Assembly: GCA_014378765.1 (NCBI GenBank) | Contig: JACMNA010000112.1 | Location: 1-52,447 of the forward strand | Source: Bdellovibrio sp. | Lineage (GTDB): Bacteria; Bdellovibrionota; Bdellovibrionia; Bdellovibrionales; Bdellovibrionaceae | Direction of reading: 5' to 3' | Length of the DNA stretch: 52,447 nt | Shown here: piece after piece, positions 24,146 to 32,898 of the stretch | Layout of the letters: each line of letters starts with the position of its first letter | Numbering within the stretch: position 1 is the first letter of the stretch | Program-made: the position numbers and the translations under genes | The notes under the pieces: generated by a model | Databases searched by the model: none | Seen by the model: the letters and a program-made list of their open reading frames with translations, nothing else | Told to the model about the DNA's origin: nothing

Positions 24146-25132
24146 ATGAAATTAGCCACGCTTAAATCAAAACGTTCTTTGGATGGAGAATTGGTCGTTA
24201 TTTCAAAAGATCTTAAATCTTTTGTGCGCGCGACTTCAATTGCACCTAACTTGCGTGAAGCGGTCGAGCGCTGGTCTGAAACCGAACCCCAACTTAAAAA
24301 ACTGTCGGAAGAATTAGCGGCCGGAAAAGCTACGGGAATTGAAAAAGTACCTGATGAAAATATTTTTCATTCAGTCTTACCACGTACTTGGTTGTTTGCC
24401 GATGGTTCAGCATTTATTCATCATATTAAATTAGTTCGAAAAGCGCGTAACGCTGATTTGCCAGAGACCTTATTAACGGTGCCCTTGATGTATCAAGCTG
24501 AAAGCGGTCGCTTCTTGACGCCGACCGATCCAATTCCGCAACGCGATTTTGCACACGGAACTGATTTCGAAGCCGAAGTCGGGGTAATTACCGATCATGT
24601 TCCGATGGGCGTAACGCCAGAACAAGCTTTGCAGCATATTAAGTTATTAGTTTTGATTAATGACGTTTCTTTACGTGGATTAATTCCGGGCGAACTTGCG
24701 CAAGGGTTTGGTTTTTTTCAAAGTAAACCTAACAAAGCTTTATCGCCAGCGGCTTTGACGATCGATGAATTAGGCGAGCACTGGCAAAATGGCCGCGTGC
24801 AATTACCATTAGACGTTCGTTATAACGGTGAGTTTTTTGGTAAAGCTAATGCAAAAGAAATGCATTTTCATTTTGGTGATTTAATTGCCCATGCGGCGAA
24901 AACGCGTGATTTAGCGGCGGGTTCGCTGATTGGCAGTGGTACGGTCGCCAACGAAGATCCGACAGCAGGTTCAAGTTGCCTGGCCGAAAAACGAACTCTC
25001 GAGCAAATAAATAACGGAAAAATCACGACGCCCTTTATGAAAGTGAACGATACAATTGAAATTGAAATGCGAAATACCAAGGGCGAAAGTTTATTTGGCC
25101 GGATATTTCAAAAAGTACAGGCCGCTGAATAG
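24146..25132 (+). CDS. fumarylacetoacetate hydrolase-family protein
   Basis: The 328-residue protein has the FAH fold: LPRTWLFADGSAFIHHI, the acidic metal-binding stretch GTDFEAEVGVI with its conserved glutamates, and the NDVSLRGL and GSGTVANEDP loops. Fumarylacetoacetase splits fumarylacetoacetate into fumarate and acetoacetate, the last step of tyrosine catabolism. With maiA close by, that role is the best reading. Related family members act on other acylpyruvates, and this one is shorter than eukaryotic FAH, so the substrate is inferred from context. The ATG is five bases after the outer-membrane protein gene. Confidence 0.8.
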   Translation: MKLATLKSKRSLDGELVVISKDLKSFVRATSIAPNLREAVERWSETEPQLKKLSEELAAGKATGIEKVPDENIFHSVLPRTWLFADGSAFIHHIKLVRKARNADLPETLLTVPLMYQAESGRFLTPTDPIPQRDFAHGTDFEAEVGVITDHVPMGVTPEQALQHIKLLVLINDVSLRGLIPGELAQGFGFFQSKPNKALSPAALTIDELGEHWQNGRVQLPLDVRYNGEFFGKANAKEMHFHFGDLIAHAAKTRDLAAGSLIGSGTVANEDPTAGSSCLAEKRTLEQINNGKITTPFMKVNDTIEIEMRNTKGESLFGRIFQKVQAAE

Positions 25133-25170
25133 TTTGCTTAATTTTATGATTTAGCCAGGTAGTTAAAGTT

Positions 25171-26067
25171 ATGAATAATTTTTTTCAGTTTCCTCAATTT
25201 TATCCCCAAGCAAAAAATCTCCGACAAGAGTTTGTTGATAATTTTAAAAACTCAAAATCCACTCATGCCAAACGGTTTGTTTGGGATTATTGGTATGATG
25301 AAGATCAATACCACCTTATTCGCACCCCCGCGTTTCATTATTTCACTAAAAAACTATATCAAGATTTTCATTCGCATCTAGTTCAGTGGGGACGTGAAAA
25401 TTTAGGCTGCCATGATATTTCTCCACCTTGGCTTAGTTATTATATTGACGGGTGTTATCAAAATCTACATTCGGATGTGCCGCACGGCCCATGGGCCTTC
25501 GTGTATTCTTTAACACCGAATGAAAAAGAATTTCGCGGCGGAGAAACATTAATTTTAAAAGATAGAACTCTTAACTATTGGTCGCAATTTAATGAAAAGC
25601 ACGAATACGAATACAAAAGTTTTGTTGAGCTTATTCCTTCAAAGATGAATCAATTGATAGTGTTTGATCCACGGTATCCCCACGGTGTTAGCGAAGTGAA
25701 GGGCACGCGCGACCCACTTAAAAGTCGCTTGGTTATGCACGGGTGGTTTGTAAATCCACGGCCCTACGTGGTGGGCGGACTCAAGACCGCACAGGTTCAA
25801 AAAGCCCTTGCGCCAGCCTTTCAGCTGCTTAGCGATGTATTATCACAAATTGATTTACTAAACGGCACAGTTTCAATTCGTTTGCAAATTGATAAGGCGG
25901 GTCGAGTTACTCAATATAGATTACTAACCAGCACAGTAATCTCTTTATCGCACGTGAAGGCGGATGAGCTGTATTTGCAAAAAGAATTAAAATCTATTTT
26001 CGCGTCAACTTTGTTTCCAAAAAGTTTACAGCCATCACTTATAACCATTCCGCTTTTATTTAAATGA
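25171..26067 (+). CDS. 2OG-Fe(II) oxygenase-like protein with TonB-like C-terminal domain
   Basis: The first ~200 residues look like a prolyl-4-hydroxylase-type 2-oxoglutarate oxygenase. The HxD motif is LHSD at 99-102, the distal histidine is H171 (YPHGVSE), and R186 (SRLVMHGWF) is a candidate 2OG contact. Residues about 231-298 (GTVSIRLQIDKAGRVTQY, ending TIPLLF) follow the pattern of TonB/AgmX C-terminal domains, normally periplasmic. No signal peptide is present, so how the two halves are deployed is unclear. The 3' end lies against oxyR. An iron-dependent hydroxylation linked to peroxide stress is possible but unproven. Confidence 0.6.
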   Translation: MNNFFQFPQFYPQAKNLRQEFVDNFKNSKSTHAKRFVWDYWYDEDQYHLIRTPAFHYFTKKLYQDFHSHLVQWGRENLGCHDISPPWLSYYIDGCYQNLHSDVPHGPWAFVYSLTPNEKEFRGGETLILKDRTLNYWSQFNEKHEYEYKSFVELIPSKMNQLIVFDPRYPHGVSEVKGTRDPLKSRLVMHGWFVNPRPYVVGGLKTAQVQKALAPAFQLLSDVLSQIDLLNGTVSIRLQIDKAGRVTQYRLLTSTVISLSHVKADELYLQKELKSIFASTLFPKSLQPSLITIPLLFK

Positions 26068-26075
26068 GGGGCCTT

Positions 26076-27032
26076 ATGACGTTAACGCAATTAAATTACA
26101 TTGTGGCGGTTGATAAGTTTAAAAACTTTGGTGTAGCGGCACAAAATTGTGAAGTGACGCAGCCAACGTTAAGTATGCAAATTCAAAAGCTTGAAGACGA
26201 AATGGGTTTAATTTTATTCGATCGTAGCGAGCAACCCATTAAAACAACAAAGTCGGGTGAAATCTTAATCAAGCAGGCTAAAGTAATTTTACGAGAGGCG
26301 GCTAAGTTTTCTGAGTTGGTACTAGAAGATAAAGATGAAACGCGCGGTGAAATTCGCATTGGCGTCATTCCGACTTTGGCGCCCTATTTAATGCCCATGT
26401 TTCTAAAAGATTTTATGAAGCAGAATCCCAGTTTAAGAGTCATCGTTGAAGAATTGCAGACGTCTCAGATATTAGAAAAGCTTGATGATTCACAGTTAGA
26501 CTTGGGTCTTTTAGTAACCCCAATCGAGCATGCGGGCCTGAAATCTGAGCCGCTATTTTACGAACCATTTTTGGCTTACGTTTCAGAAAAATCGCCGCTT
26601 GCTAAGCTTAACAAGATCGAACAAAAAGATCTTAATTCAAATGAACTTTGGTTGTTAACAGACGGGCATTGTTTTCGTGAACAATCACTGTTGCTTTGTA
26701 AAGCCCGCAAAAAAAGTTCAGATGTGAATAAGCAACTGCAATTCGAAAGTGGAAGTTTAGAAACCCTCAAAAAGATGATTGATCAAGAAAGTGGTTTCAC
26801 GCTTTTGCCCTATTTAGCTACTATGGATATCAAAGCCTCTAAACGACTGAAAGAATTTACAAATCCGGTTCCATCACGAGAAGTCAGTTTGATTTATAAT
26901 CAATTTTTTCGAAAAGATAAAATCAAAGCCAATTTGATCGAAACGATTCAACGGCATTTACCTAAAGAAGTCGCGCGTTCAACAACGAAGGCCGTTCAGA
27001 TCGTTGATCTTCCGTCAGGGCATAAGGTCTGA
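26076..27032 (+). CDS. oxyR: OxyR, peroxide-sensing LysR-type regulator
   Basis: Starting at the ATG after AGGGG (26066-26070), the 318-residue protein matches OxyR throughout. It has the DNA-binding domain MTLTQLNYIVAVDKF, then VTQPTLSMQIQKLEDEMG, and the redox pair within GHCFREQSLLLC. The two cysteines fall at residues 199 and 208, exactly as in E. coli OxyR, where they form the sensing disulfide after hydrogen peroxide. The ATG at 26064 overlaps the previous stop but lacks a ribosome-binding site. It lies between the 2OG-oxygenase and a cysteine-hydrolase-like gene, overlapping the latter by one base (TGATG). Confidence 0.93.
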   Translation: MTLTQLNYIVAVDKFKNFGVAAQNCEVTQPTLSMQIQKLEDEMGLILFDRSEQPIKTTKSGEILIKQAKVILREAAKFSELVLEDKDETRGEIRIGVIPTLAPYLMPMFLKDFMKQNPSLRVIVEELQTSQILEKLDDSQLDLGLLVTPIEHAGLKSEPLFYEPFLAYVSEKSPLAKLNKIEQKDLNSNELWLLTDGHCFREQSLLLCKARKKSSDVNKQLQFESGSLETLKKMIDQESGFTLLPYLATMDIKASKRLKEFTNPVPSREVSLIYNQFFRKDKIKANLIETIQRHLPKEVARSTTKAVQIVDLPSGHKV

Positions 27033-27607
27033 TGAACCCGTTTTTTCAATTGGCGAAAAAGTATAAGACGCCGCGTGAAGTTCAACGTTACATTGACTCT
27101 TTAAAATATAACAAAGCCGACAGCGTTCAATCAGCTCAAGCCGGCATTCGCAGTGGCCAGGTGCACTGCCTAGAAGGCGCGTTTATCGCGGCCGCTATTC
27201 TTGAATATCACGGCTATGAACCAGTGATTATGAGTCTTGAAAGCATCGATCGCCTAGATCATGTAGTTTTTGTATTTCAAGAAAAGGGATTATGGGGCGC
27301 GGTTGGGCAATCAAGTGATCGGGGCTTACGGGGTCGTGCGCCCGTTTTTAAAACTTTACGCGCCTTAGCCTATAGTTACTTCGATCCTTACATTGATGAA
27401 ACTGGCTGCGTTCGTGCGTACCAACTGGCGCATTTAGATGAAACACAAACTAATTGGCGAACAAGTAGTCGCAATGTTAAAAAAGCTGAAGATTATTTAA
27501 TTTATTTAAAGCATATAAAAATTAAATATTCAAAACGCCGGCATTACCACTTTCGTAAACGTTGGAATGCTAAAATTATTTTACCTAGAAAAATTTACTG
27601 GTGGTAA
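27032..27607 (+). CDS. transglutaminase/papain-like fold protein
   Basis: The 191-residue protein contains a catalytic-type triad pattern: C46 in GQVHCLEGAFIAAAIL, H77 in RLDHVVFVF, and a downstream acidic residue around YFDPYIDE. That layout is seen in transglutaminase-like cysteine hydrolases. The C-terminus is very basic (KYSKRRHYHFRKRW), suggesting nucleic-acid or membrane contact. It is coupled to oxyR by a one-base overlap, so it probably belongs to the oxidative-stress transcript. Its TAA directly abuts the stop of the convergent osmC gene. Enzyme activity is inferred only. Confidence 0.6.
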   Translation: MNPFFQLAKKYKTPREVQRYIDSLKYNKADSVQSAQAGIRSGQVHCLEGAFIAAAILEYHGYEPVIMSLESIDRLDHVVFVFQEKGLWGAVGQSSDRGLRGRAPVFKTLRALAYSYFDPYIDETGCVRAYQLAHLDETQTNWRTSSRNVKKAEDYLIYLKHIKIKYSKRRHYHFRKRWNAKIILPRKIYWW

Positions 27608-28015
27608 TTATAATGTGTAACGGATTTCGACTGGAAATAAAATATCGGGGTGAAGAGATTTCTTAACGGGGCAGGCATTGGCCACGTGTTCGATCTTTCC
27701 ACGATAATCTTCAGGAATAGCTTTTGGCAATTCAATGACTGTTTTCAGACTAGCAATGCGCCGAGGATTCGGGTTCATTTCTTTTTCGACCGAAATTTTT
27801 GAGCCAAGAATATTTTGGCCATCACGTTCAGCCACGATGGCAATCGTTGTTAAAATGCAAGTACCCAAAGCCGCCGCAATTAAATCAGTTGGTGAAAAAC
27901 GCTCGCCGCGCCCTTGGTTGTCTTTGGGCGCGTCGGTTTCAATGGTTGATCCAGATGGCCCGTGGTTAGCCTTGCAGTGTAGTTCTCCCGTGTAAGTCGC
28001 CGTGATTTGTACCAT
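27608..28015 (-). CDS. OsmC/YhfA-family protein
   Basis: Using the ATG at 28015 (AGGA eight bases upstream), the product has 135 residues. The two family cysteines are C53 (ALGTCILTT) and C115 (NACPVKKSL). In OsmC/Ohr proteins they reduce organic hydroperoxides; the sequence pattern here is nearer the less characterised YhfA branch. The ATG at 28030 would place the ribosome-binding site inside the gene and was not chosen. Its 5' end lies within the last codons of lon, and it meets the oxyR operon stop-to-stop. Confidence 0.8.
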   Translation of the reverse strand: MVQITATYTGELHCKANHGPSGSTIETDAPKDNQGRGERFSPTDLIAAALGTCILTTIAIVAERDGQNILGSKISVEKEMNPNPRRIASLKTVIELPKAIPEDYRGKIEHVANACPVKKSLHPDILFPVEIRYTL

Positions 28016-30350
28016 AAAGAAGGTCCTCATTCCAGTTGCTTAAGTCGATGTGTAGCGCTTCAGAAATAACTTCGTTAATGTGTTCAACAAAAACAAATTC
28101 TATCTGAGACTTTACATCCTCTGGAACATCTTTCAAATCTTTTTCATTTCGACGAGACATGATAATCTTATTTACGCCGGCTCGCTGCGCGGCAATTACT
28201 TTTTCTTTGATACCACCAACCGGCAGAACTTTTCCTCGTAGGCTAATCTCGCCCGTCATGGCTAACCGTGAACTGACCGGCGTTCTAGAAACTAACGATG
28301 CTAACGAGGTCAACAGCGTAATACCAGCCGATGGGCCGTCTTTGGGAATGGCGCCAGCAGGCAAGTGAATATGAATGTCGTTCTTGTTGAAATCAAAAGT
28401 AGGCGCTAAAGTATTTAACCGTGCTTTAAGTAATGATTTTGCAATCTGAGCGGATTCTTTCATCACATCACCAAGCTGACCCGTTAAGATTAATTCTCCT
28501 TTACCCGGAACTAAGGCCGTTTCGATAAATAAAATATCGCCGCCCACCGGCGTCCAAGCTAAACCAGTGACAGTTCCGGGAGTGGTTAACTGATCGGTGA
28601 CTTCGTAAGTATACTTTTCTGAGCCAAAGATTTCTTCGATATCAGGTAGGTCAACTTTGATCAGGCCCTCAGCTTTCAACACATTTTCGGCGCGTGATCG
28701 GCATACTTCACCTAACTTACGTTGTATATCTCGCACGCCCGCTTCACGAGTGTAGTGCGATATCAATTTCATCAGAGCTTGATCTGTAATTTCAATTTGC
28801 TCTTTTGTGATACCGTGCTCTTTTAATTGCTTGGGCCATAAATGGTTTTTTGCAATATGCATTTTTTCAGCCGTGGTATAGCCGCTCACTTCAATGATTT
28901 CCATTCGATCCAGTAATGGTAAAGGAATGGTATCTAAAGAATTAGCTGTGGCAATGAACATAATTTTAGATAAATCAAATGGTGTATCTAAATAGTGATC
29001 GGCAAAAGCGCCGTTTTGCTCAGGGTCTAAAACCTCTAGCATGGCGGCCGACGGATCACCGCCATAAGTTCGGCTTAATTTATCAATCTCATCTAGCACA
29101 AAAACGGCGTCGTTTTCTCCCGCTTTCTTCAATGCAGAAAGAATTCGACCAGGTAAGGCGCCAATATAAGTGCGACGATGCCCGCGAATTTCGGATTCAT
29201 CACGAACCCCTCCTAAGCTTACGCGTTGATATTTTTTTCCTAAAGCTTTAGCGATACTTTGACCTAGTGAAGTCTTACCAACTCCGGGTGGTCCGACGAA
29301 AAGTAGGATTGAACCTTTCTTCTCATTTTTAATTTTCAGCACGGCTAAATGCTGCAGAATTCTTTTTTTAATTTTATCTAATCCATGATGATCTTGATCA
29401 AGAATACGTCTAGCTTCTTCCAAATTAATTTCTTGAGTGTCTGACGACTTATTCCAAGGCAAAGCCAACATGAAATCTAAATGCGAACGAATCATTTGGT
29501 ATTCGGGCGATTGCGAGTTCGTATTTTCAAGTTTATTTAGCTGTTGATTAGCCAATTCAAGAGTTTCATTGGCTAATTCTAGGTCTTTAATTTTTTTACG
29601 ATATGTTTCAATAATGCTATCGTCATCGCCTTCACCCAATTCTTCTTTAATCGTTTTCATTTGTTCACGCAAGATATGATCACGCTGGTTTTGACCAATC
29701 TTGCTGGTTAATTTCTGGCGGATATCCTGTTGTACACGAAGATTTTCTTTAAAATCATGCAAAAGTGATAATAAATTCATAACCCGCGCGCGTAGTTGCG
29801 TGGTCTCTAACAATTTTTGCTTCTGACTTAAAGTAATCTCTGAATTAGCGGCCGCCATGTGCGATAGCAAAGAAAGATCTTCGATCGCATCGACCACTTC
29901 TTGCACGGGCTCGGTATTGCCCGGAATTAATTGCAAGACTTCCTTTGAAACTTGCTTAAGGCTGGCTAACAAGGCGCTTTGAGTTGTTTTGTCTGCATCG
30001 ATAACATCGTCTAAGCGCTCAACGAAGGCTTCAAATAAATCAGTTTCAGGTTTAAACGCATTAACCTGCATACGGTAGTAGCCGCGCACCACAATAAAAT
30101 AACCCGAATCATGGTTACCCTTTACCGATTCGATTTTGCATAGCGTGCCAACGTCGTAAAGGTCATCTACGGTTTCAACATTCTTTTCAGGATTCTTTTG
30201 AGTCAAAGTTAATATCCAATTATTTTTTTCTTGCGCTAGATCAACCGCCCGTAGACTTTTGTCGCGCCCAACTTTTAAGGCCTGCGTTACTCCAGGATAA
30301 ATCACGGTGTTTTTCAATGGTAAGACTGGAAATGAGCCAGTAGGAATCAT
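27966..30350 (-). CDS. lon: ATP-dependent protease Lon
   Basis: The 794-residue protease degrades misfolded and regulatory proteins in the cytoplasm. The N-domain covers about 1-200, Walker A is GPPGVGKT at 353-360, and Walker B ends at D420/E421 (VFVLDEID). The C-terminal catalytic dyad is S674 (PKDGPSAGIT) with K717 (GGIKEKV), close to E. coli S679/K722. The last ~25 residues (NWNEDLLYGTNHGDLHGR) extend past the usual end and overlap the osmC start by 50 bases. AAAGGAGA precedes the ATG. A short hairpin (AAGGCT with AGCCTT) sits just upstream of that site in the mRNA leader. Confidence 0.95.
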   Translation of the reverse strand: MIPTGSFPVLPLKNTVIYPGVTQALKVGRDKSLRAVDLAQEKNNWILTLTQKNPEKNVETVDDLYDVGTLCKIESVKGNHDSGYFIVVRGYYRMQVNAFKPETDLFEAFVERLDDVIDADKTTQSALLASLKQVSKEVLQLIPGNTEPVQEVVDAIEDLSLLSHMAAANSEITLSQKQKLLETTQLRARVMNLLSLLHDFKENLRVQQDIRQKLTSKIGQNQRDHILREQMKTIKEELGEGDDDSIIETYRKKIKDLELANETLELANQQLNKLENTNSQSPEYQMIRSHLDFMLALPWNKSSDTQEINLEEARRILDQDHHGLDKIKKRILQHLAVLKIKNEKKGSILLFVGPPGVGKTSLGQSIAKALGKKYQRVSLGGVRDESEIRGHRRTYIGALPGRILSALKKAGENDAVFVLDEIDKLSRTYGGDPSAAMLEVLDPEQNGAFADHYLDTPFDLSKIMFIATANSLDTIPLPLLDRMEIIEVSGYTTAEKMHIAKNHLWPKQLKEHGITKEQIEITDQALMKLISHYTREAGVRDIQRKLGEVCRSRAENVLKAEGLIKVDLPDIEEIFGSEKYTYEVTDQLTTPGTVTGLAWTPVGGDILFIETALVPGKGELILTGQLGDVMKESAQIAKSLLKARLNTLAPTFDFNKNDIHIHLPAGAIPKDGPSAGITLLTSLASLVSRTPVSSRLAMTGEISLRGKVLPVGGIKEKVIAAQRAGVNKIIMSRRNEKDLKDVPEDVKSQIEFVFVEHINEVISEALHIDLSNWNEDLLYGTNHGDLHGRTTLQG

Positions 30351-30441
30351 ACGGTCTCCTTTAAGGCTATGAGCCTTTTTTCGTTATAAGTAGTCAATGC
30401 AAAGGTGAGGCTTGATCTGTAACTGTCAAGGTGACAATAAA

Positions 30442-31419
30442 ATGAGCTTGGCCCTAATAACTAGGGAAATAATTAGATTGCTAGCCAAAAAAGCTACAGT
30501 TATCTTCATTGTCATGAAGCAGGCTCTGAAGATTTGTATGCCGATTATTTTTTTTAATTTTATAATTTCTTGTACTCAAAAAAACGAATTAGGCACAAAA
30601 GAAAACCCGATCAAGTTTTACCTTGTTCCTGCGCAAGACATGCAAGGCCTAGCTGAAAATGGAAAAAAACTTCAAGCTTACTTTAAGAAAGACCTTAATT
30701 TAGAAGTCGCCGTTGAATTACCGCTTAGTTATATTGCGGTCGTTGAAGCGTTCGGGTCAAAGCGGGCCGATGCGGCCATCATAAATACGTTCGGATATGT
30801 TCTTGCAAATGAAAAATATGGCGTTGAGGCGCGCCTTAAATTAATGAATCGAGGTCGCGACGAATACTACGGGCAAATTATCGCCCGCGTTGATGGTCCG
30901 CAGACAATAAAACAATTAAATGGTAAAAAATTTGCTTACGTCGATCCGGCGTCAACGTCGGGTTACGTTTTGCCGCTTAGATTATTTAAGCAAGAAAAAA
31001 TTAATATTAAAGAGCATATATTCGCCGGACGTCATGATGCCGTCGTAACGGCCGTGTATCAAAAGCAAGTTGATGCCGGGGCCACATTCTATACGCCGCC
31101 CGATGACGACGGCACCCCCAAAGATGCGCGCATGTTAGTTAAGATTCAGTACCCTGACGTCTTTGATAAAATTAAGATTTTAAAATTGACGGGCCCAATA
31201 CCAAACGACCCTGTGGCCTTTCGTAAAGACCTACCCGAAGAGATGAAAGTAAAGATTGCTGATTCGCTTAAAAAATATATCAAAACAGAAGATGGCGCCA
31301 AGGTGCTTTTAGCTATGTACCATATTACTGATTTTAAATCCGCTAGTGATAAAGATTACGATAAAGTTCGTGAATATTTAAAGGACTTAAATCGCAAAGC
31401 TGTAGATTTTATTAAGTAA
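30442..31419 (+). CDS. PhnD-like phosphate/phosphonate-type ABC substrate-binding lipoprotein
   Basis: The C-terminal ~270 residues follow the PhnD family of periplasmic binding proteins for phosphonates, phosphite and related compounds: KADAAIINTFGYVLANE-like domain 1, FAYVDPASTSGYVLPLRLF, and PDDDGTPKDARMLVKI. A lipobox (FIISC) precedes the mature part. The only good ribosome-binding site (AAGGTGA, 30428-30434) favours the ATG at 30442, which gives a long N-region. The ATG at 30514 would give a normal signal peptide but has no such site. No transporter permease or ATPase is adjacent, so it may serve as an orphan receptor or use genes elsewhere. Confidence 0.75.
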   Translation: MSLALITREIIRLLAKKATVIFIVMKQALKICMPIIFFNFIISCTQKNELGTKENPIKFYLVPAQDMQGLAENGKKLQAYFKKDLNLEVAVELPLSYIAVVEAFGSKRADAAIINTFGYVLANEKYGVEARLKLMNRGRDEYYGQIIARVDGPQTIKQLNGKKFAYVDPASTSGYVLPLRLFKQEKINIKEHIFAGRHDAVVTAVYQKQVDAGATFYTPPDDDGTPKDARMLVKIQYPDVFDKIKILKLTGPIPNDPVAFRKDLPEEMKVKIADSLKKYIKTEDGAKVLLAMYHITDFKSASDKDYDKVREYLKDLNRKAVDFIK

Positions 31420-31442
31420 GACTCCGAAAGAAAACATGTAGC

Positions 31443-32825
31443 TTAGATTGCCAGCTGAGCCACGAATGATTCAACCATGCTTCGTGCGGAGCTAAAAAAT
31501 AAACCCATTCCAAAAATTAAAAGAGAACTCCCGATACGTACATGACGGTTAATCGTATCGCTAGTGTAAGAGTAAACTAGCATTTGCAAGCTGAAAGCTA
31601 AGTCATTCGCGACTCGAATTAAAAATCCAACCGAGCGATGCAGTGCCTTCTTAAAAAGTCGAACTTGTTTTTTAGGAGAGGTAGATAGGCGCGGAGGTTT
31701 CAAAAATTCTTTTTTAAATTGTAAGCGCCCTTCAACGGACAGAATAATAAGGCCCGCGACGATGAAAGCCGCATCGAATGGAAATGTAATCAGTAGAAAT
31801 CCGACGAAATACCTAATTAAAGAATAAAAACTGTAAAAAAAGCGGGTGGCCGCCGTTAAGCTGGCATTCACAAAAGTATTTCCGCTTTCGGAAAAAATTT
31901 CGATGGGGTCCGTGAACAGTTTTCGGAAGCGCGTCGCTAAACCGGCTCGCGCGATTTCTCGTCGGGTGCGCTCGGCATCTTCCGTCAGGCCGCTGCGAGT
32001 TTCAAACTTGTATTTAAAGACACGCGCTTTGGTTAAAGCTTTTTCGTCTTTTCGTAAACTATAAATTTCATAAGCATTCTTAGCCAAGCGCACGTTCAGC
32101 TGGTTAGTAATATCGCGAAATACTACGGGGTTAGTGCCTTTGCGCAATCCAAGCATTGAATAAGACGCTAAAAACTTTTCAATTCGCTTTCGAAATTCAT
32201 CTTTTTTCTCGCTTAGCCACACACCGCGCAGTTTTTGATTGCCCAATTCAACCAGATCGATCGGATAATCTTGAAAATAGGCCCAAATGTAATCCCACCA
32301 AAAATCAGTCATGGTTACAAAGGTTTTTTGATCACTCGTGATCAGGCGGCCGTGCTCCATGATTAAATTCGACAGCACGTTGTAGCCATCTTTGGTTTGC
32401 AGAACCTGCACCCGCTTAATAGATTCAATCGTATGAACCAAACCTATAAAGGCTAACTGAAAATAATTACGTAAAAAAACTTGGCTTTTTATTTTAGAAT
32501 AATAAGCACGATGTAATTTAAAAAGCGCATTGGCATCGGTAGTAATTTCAGTTAAAGTTAAATAAGGCTCGGGTACATTAGGTCTTAAGTGGGCTTGGTA
32601 TTCTAAATCAAAAGATTCAGAGGCAAACCCTCCATCAAGTTGACTTGGGATGGTCACATTGTTAAAAACTTCTTCGTAAAAGCGCACGACCGACTGTCCT
32701 GAGACAACGTACTTATCCAGACCTTTTTCCACAAAAATTTTTTTAATTTCGGATAATCTTAAGTTCTGACAAATTCCAACGGAACTGATGAACAATAAAA
32801 TTAAAAAAGGGAACACAAACTTCAT
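31443..32825 (-). CDS. membrane protein with signal peptide, unknown function
   Basis: The 460-residue protein has a signal peptide (about 1-20, ending GICQ) and a large probable periplasmic helical domain to about residue 330. Two or more hydrophobic segments follow (FLLITFPFDAAFIVAGLIIL, then LLIFGMGLFFSSA near the C-terminus), so both ends are tied to the membrane. I recognise no family; the helical, Lys/Glu-rich middle could be a structural or scaffold domain. It lies 73 bases after lexA on the same strand, with a terminator-like hairpin overlapping lexA's end, so co-transcription is uncertain. Confidence 0.65.
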   Translation of the reverse strand: MKFVFPFLILLFISSVGICQNLRLSEIKKIFVEKGLDKYVVSGQSVVRFYEEVFNNVTIPSQLDGGFASESFDLEYQAHLRPNVPEPYLTLTEITTDANALFKLHRAYYSKIKSQVFLRNYFQLAFIGLVHTIESIKRVQVLQTKDGYNVLSNLIMEHGRLITSDQKTFVTMTDFWWDYIWAYFQDYPIDLVELGNQKLRGVWLSEKKDEFRKRIEKFLASYSMLGLRKGTNPVVFRDITNQLNVRLAKNAYEIYSLRKDEKALTKARVFKYKFETRSGLTEDAERTRREIARAGLATRFRKLFTDPIEIFSESGNTFVNASLTAATRFFYSFYSLIRYFVGFLLITFPFDAAFIVAGLIILSVEGRLQFKKEFLKPPRLSTSPKKQVRLFKKALHRSVGFLIRVANDLAFSLQMLVYSYTSDTINRHVRIGSSLLIFGMGLFFSSARSMVESFVAQLAI

Positions 32826-32898
32826 GAGTTTATTTTAGCATGAGGGGCGCGATACGCGACAAGCGGAGTCTTAAGAGGGTCCAGTCCTAAAATACGAA

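Noticed and set aside
30361..30380. AAGGCT-atg-AGCCTTTTTT as a plus-strand terminator
   Set aside because: No plus-strand gene ends near it and the loop is three bases; it is more likely a small hairpin in the lon leader on the other strand.
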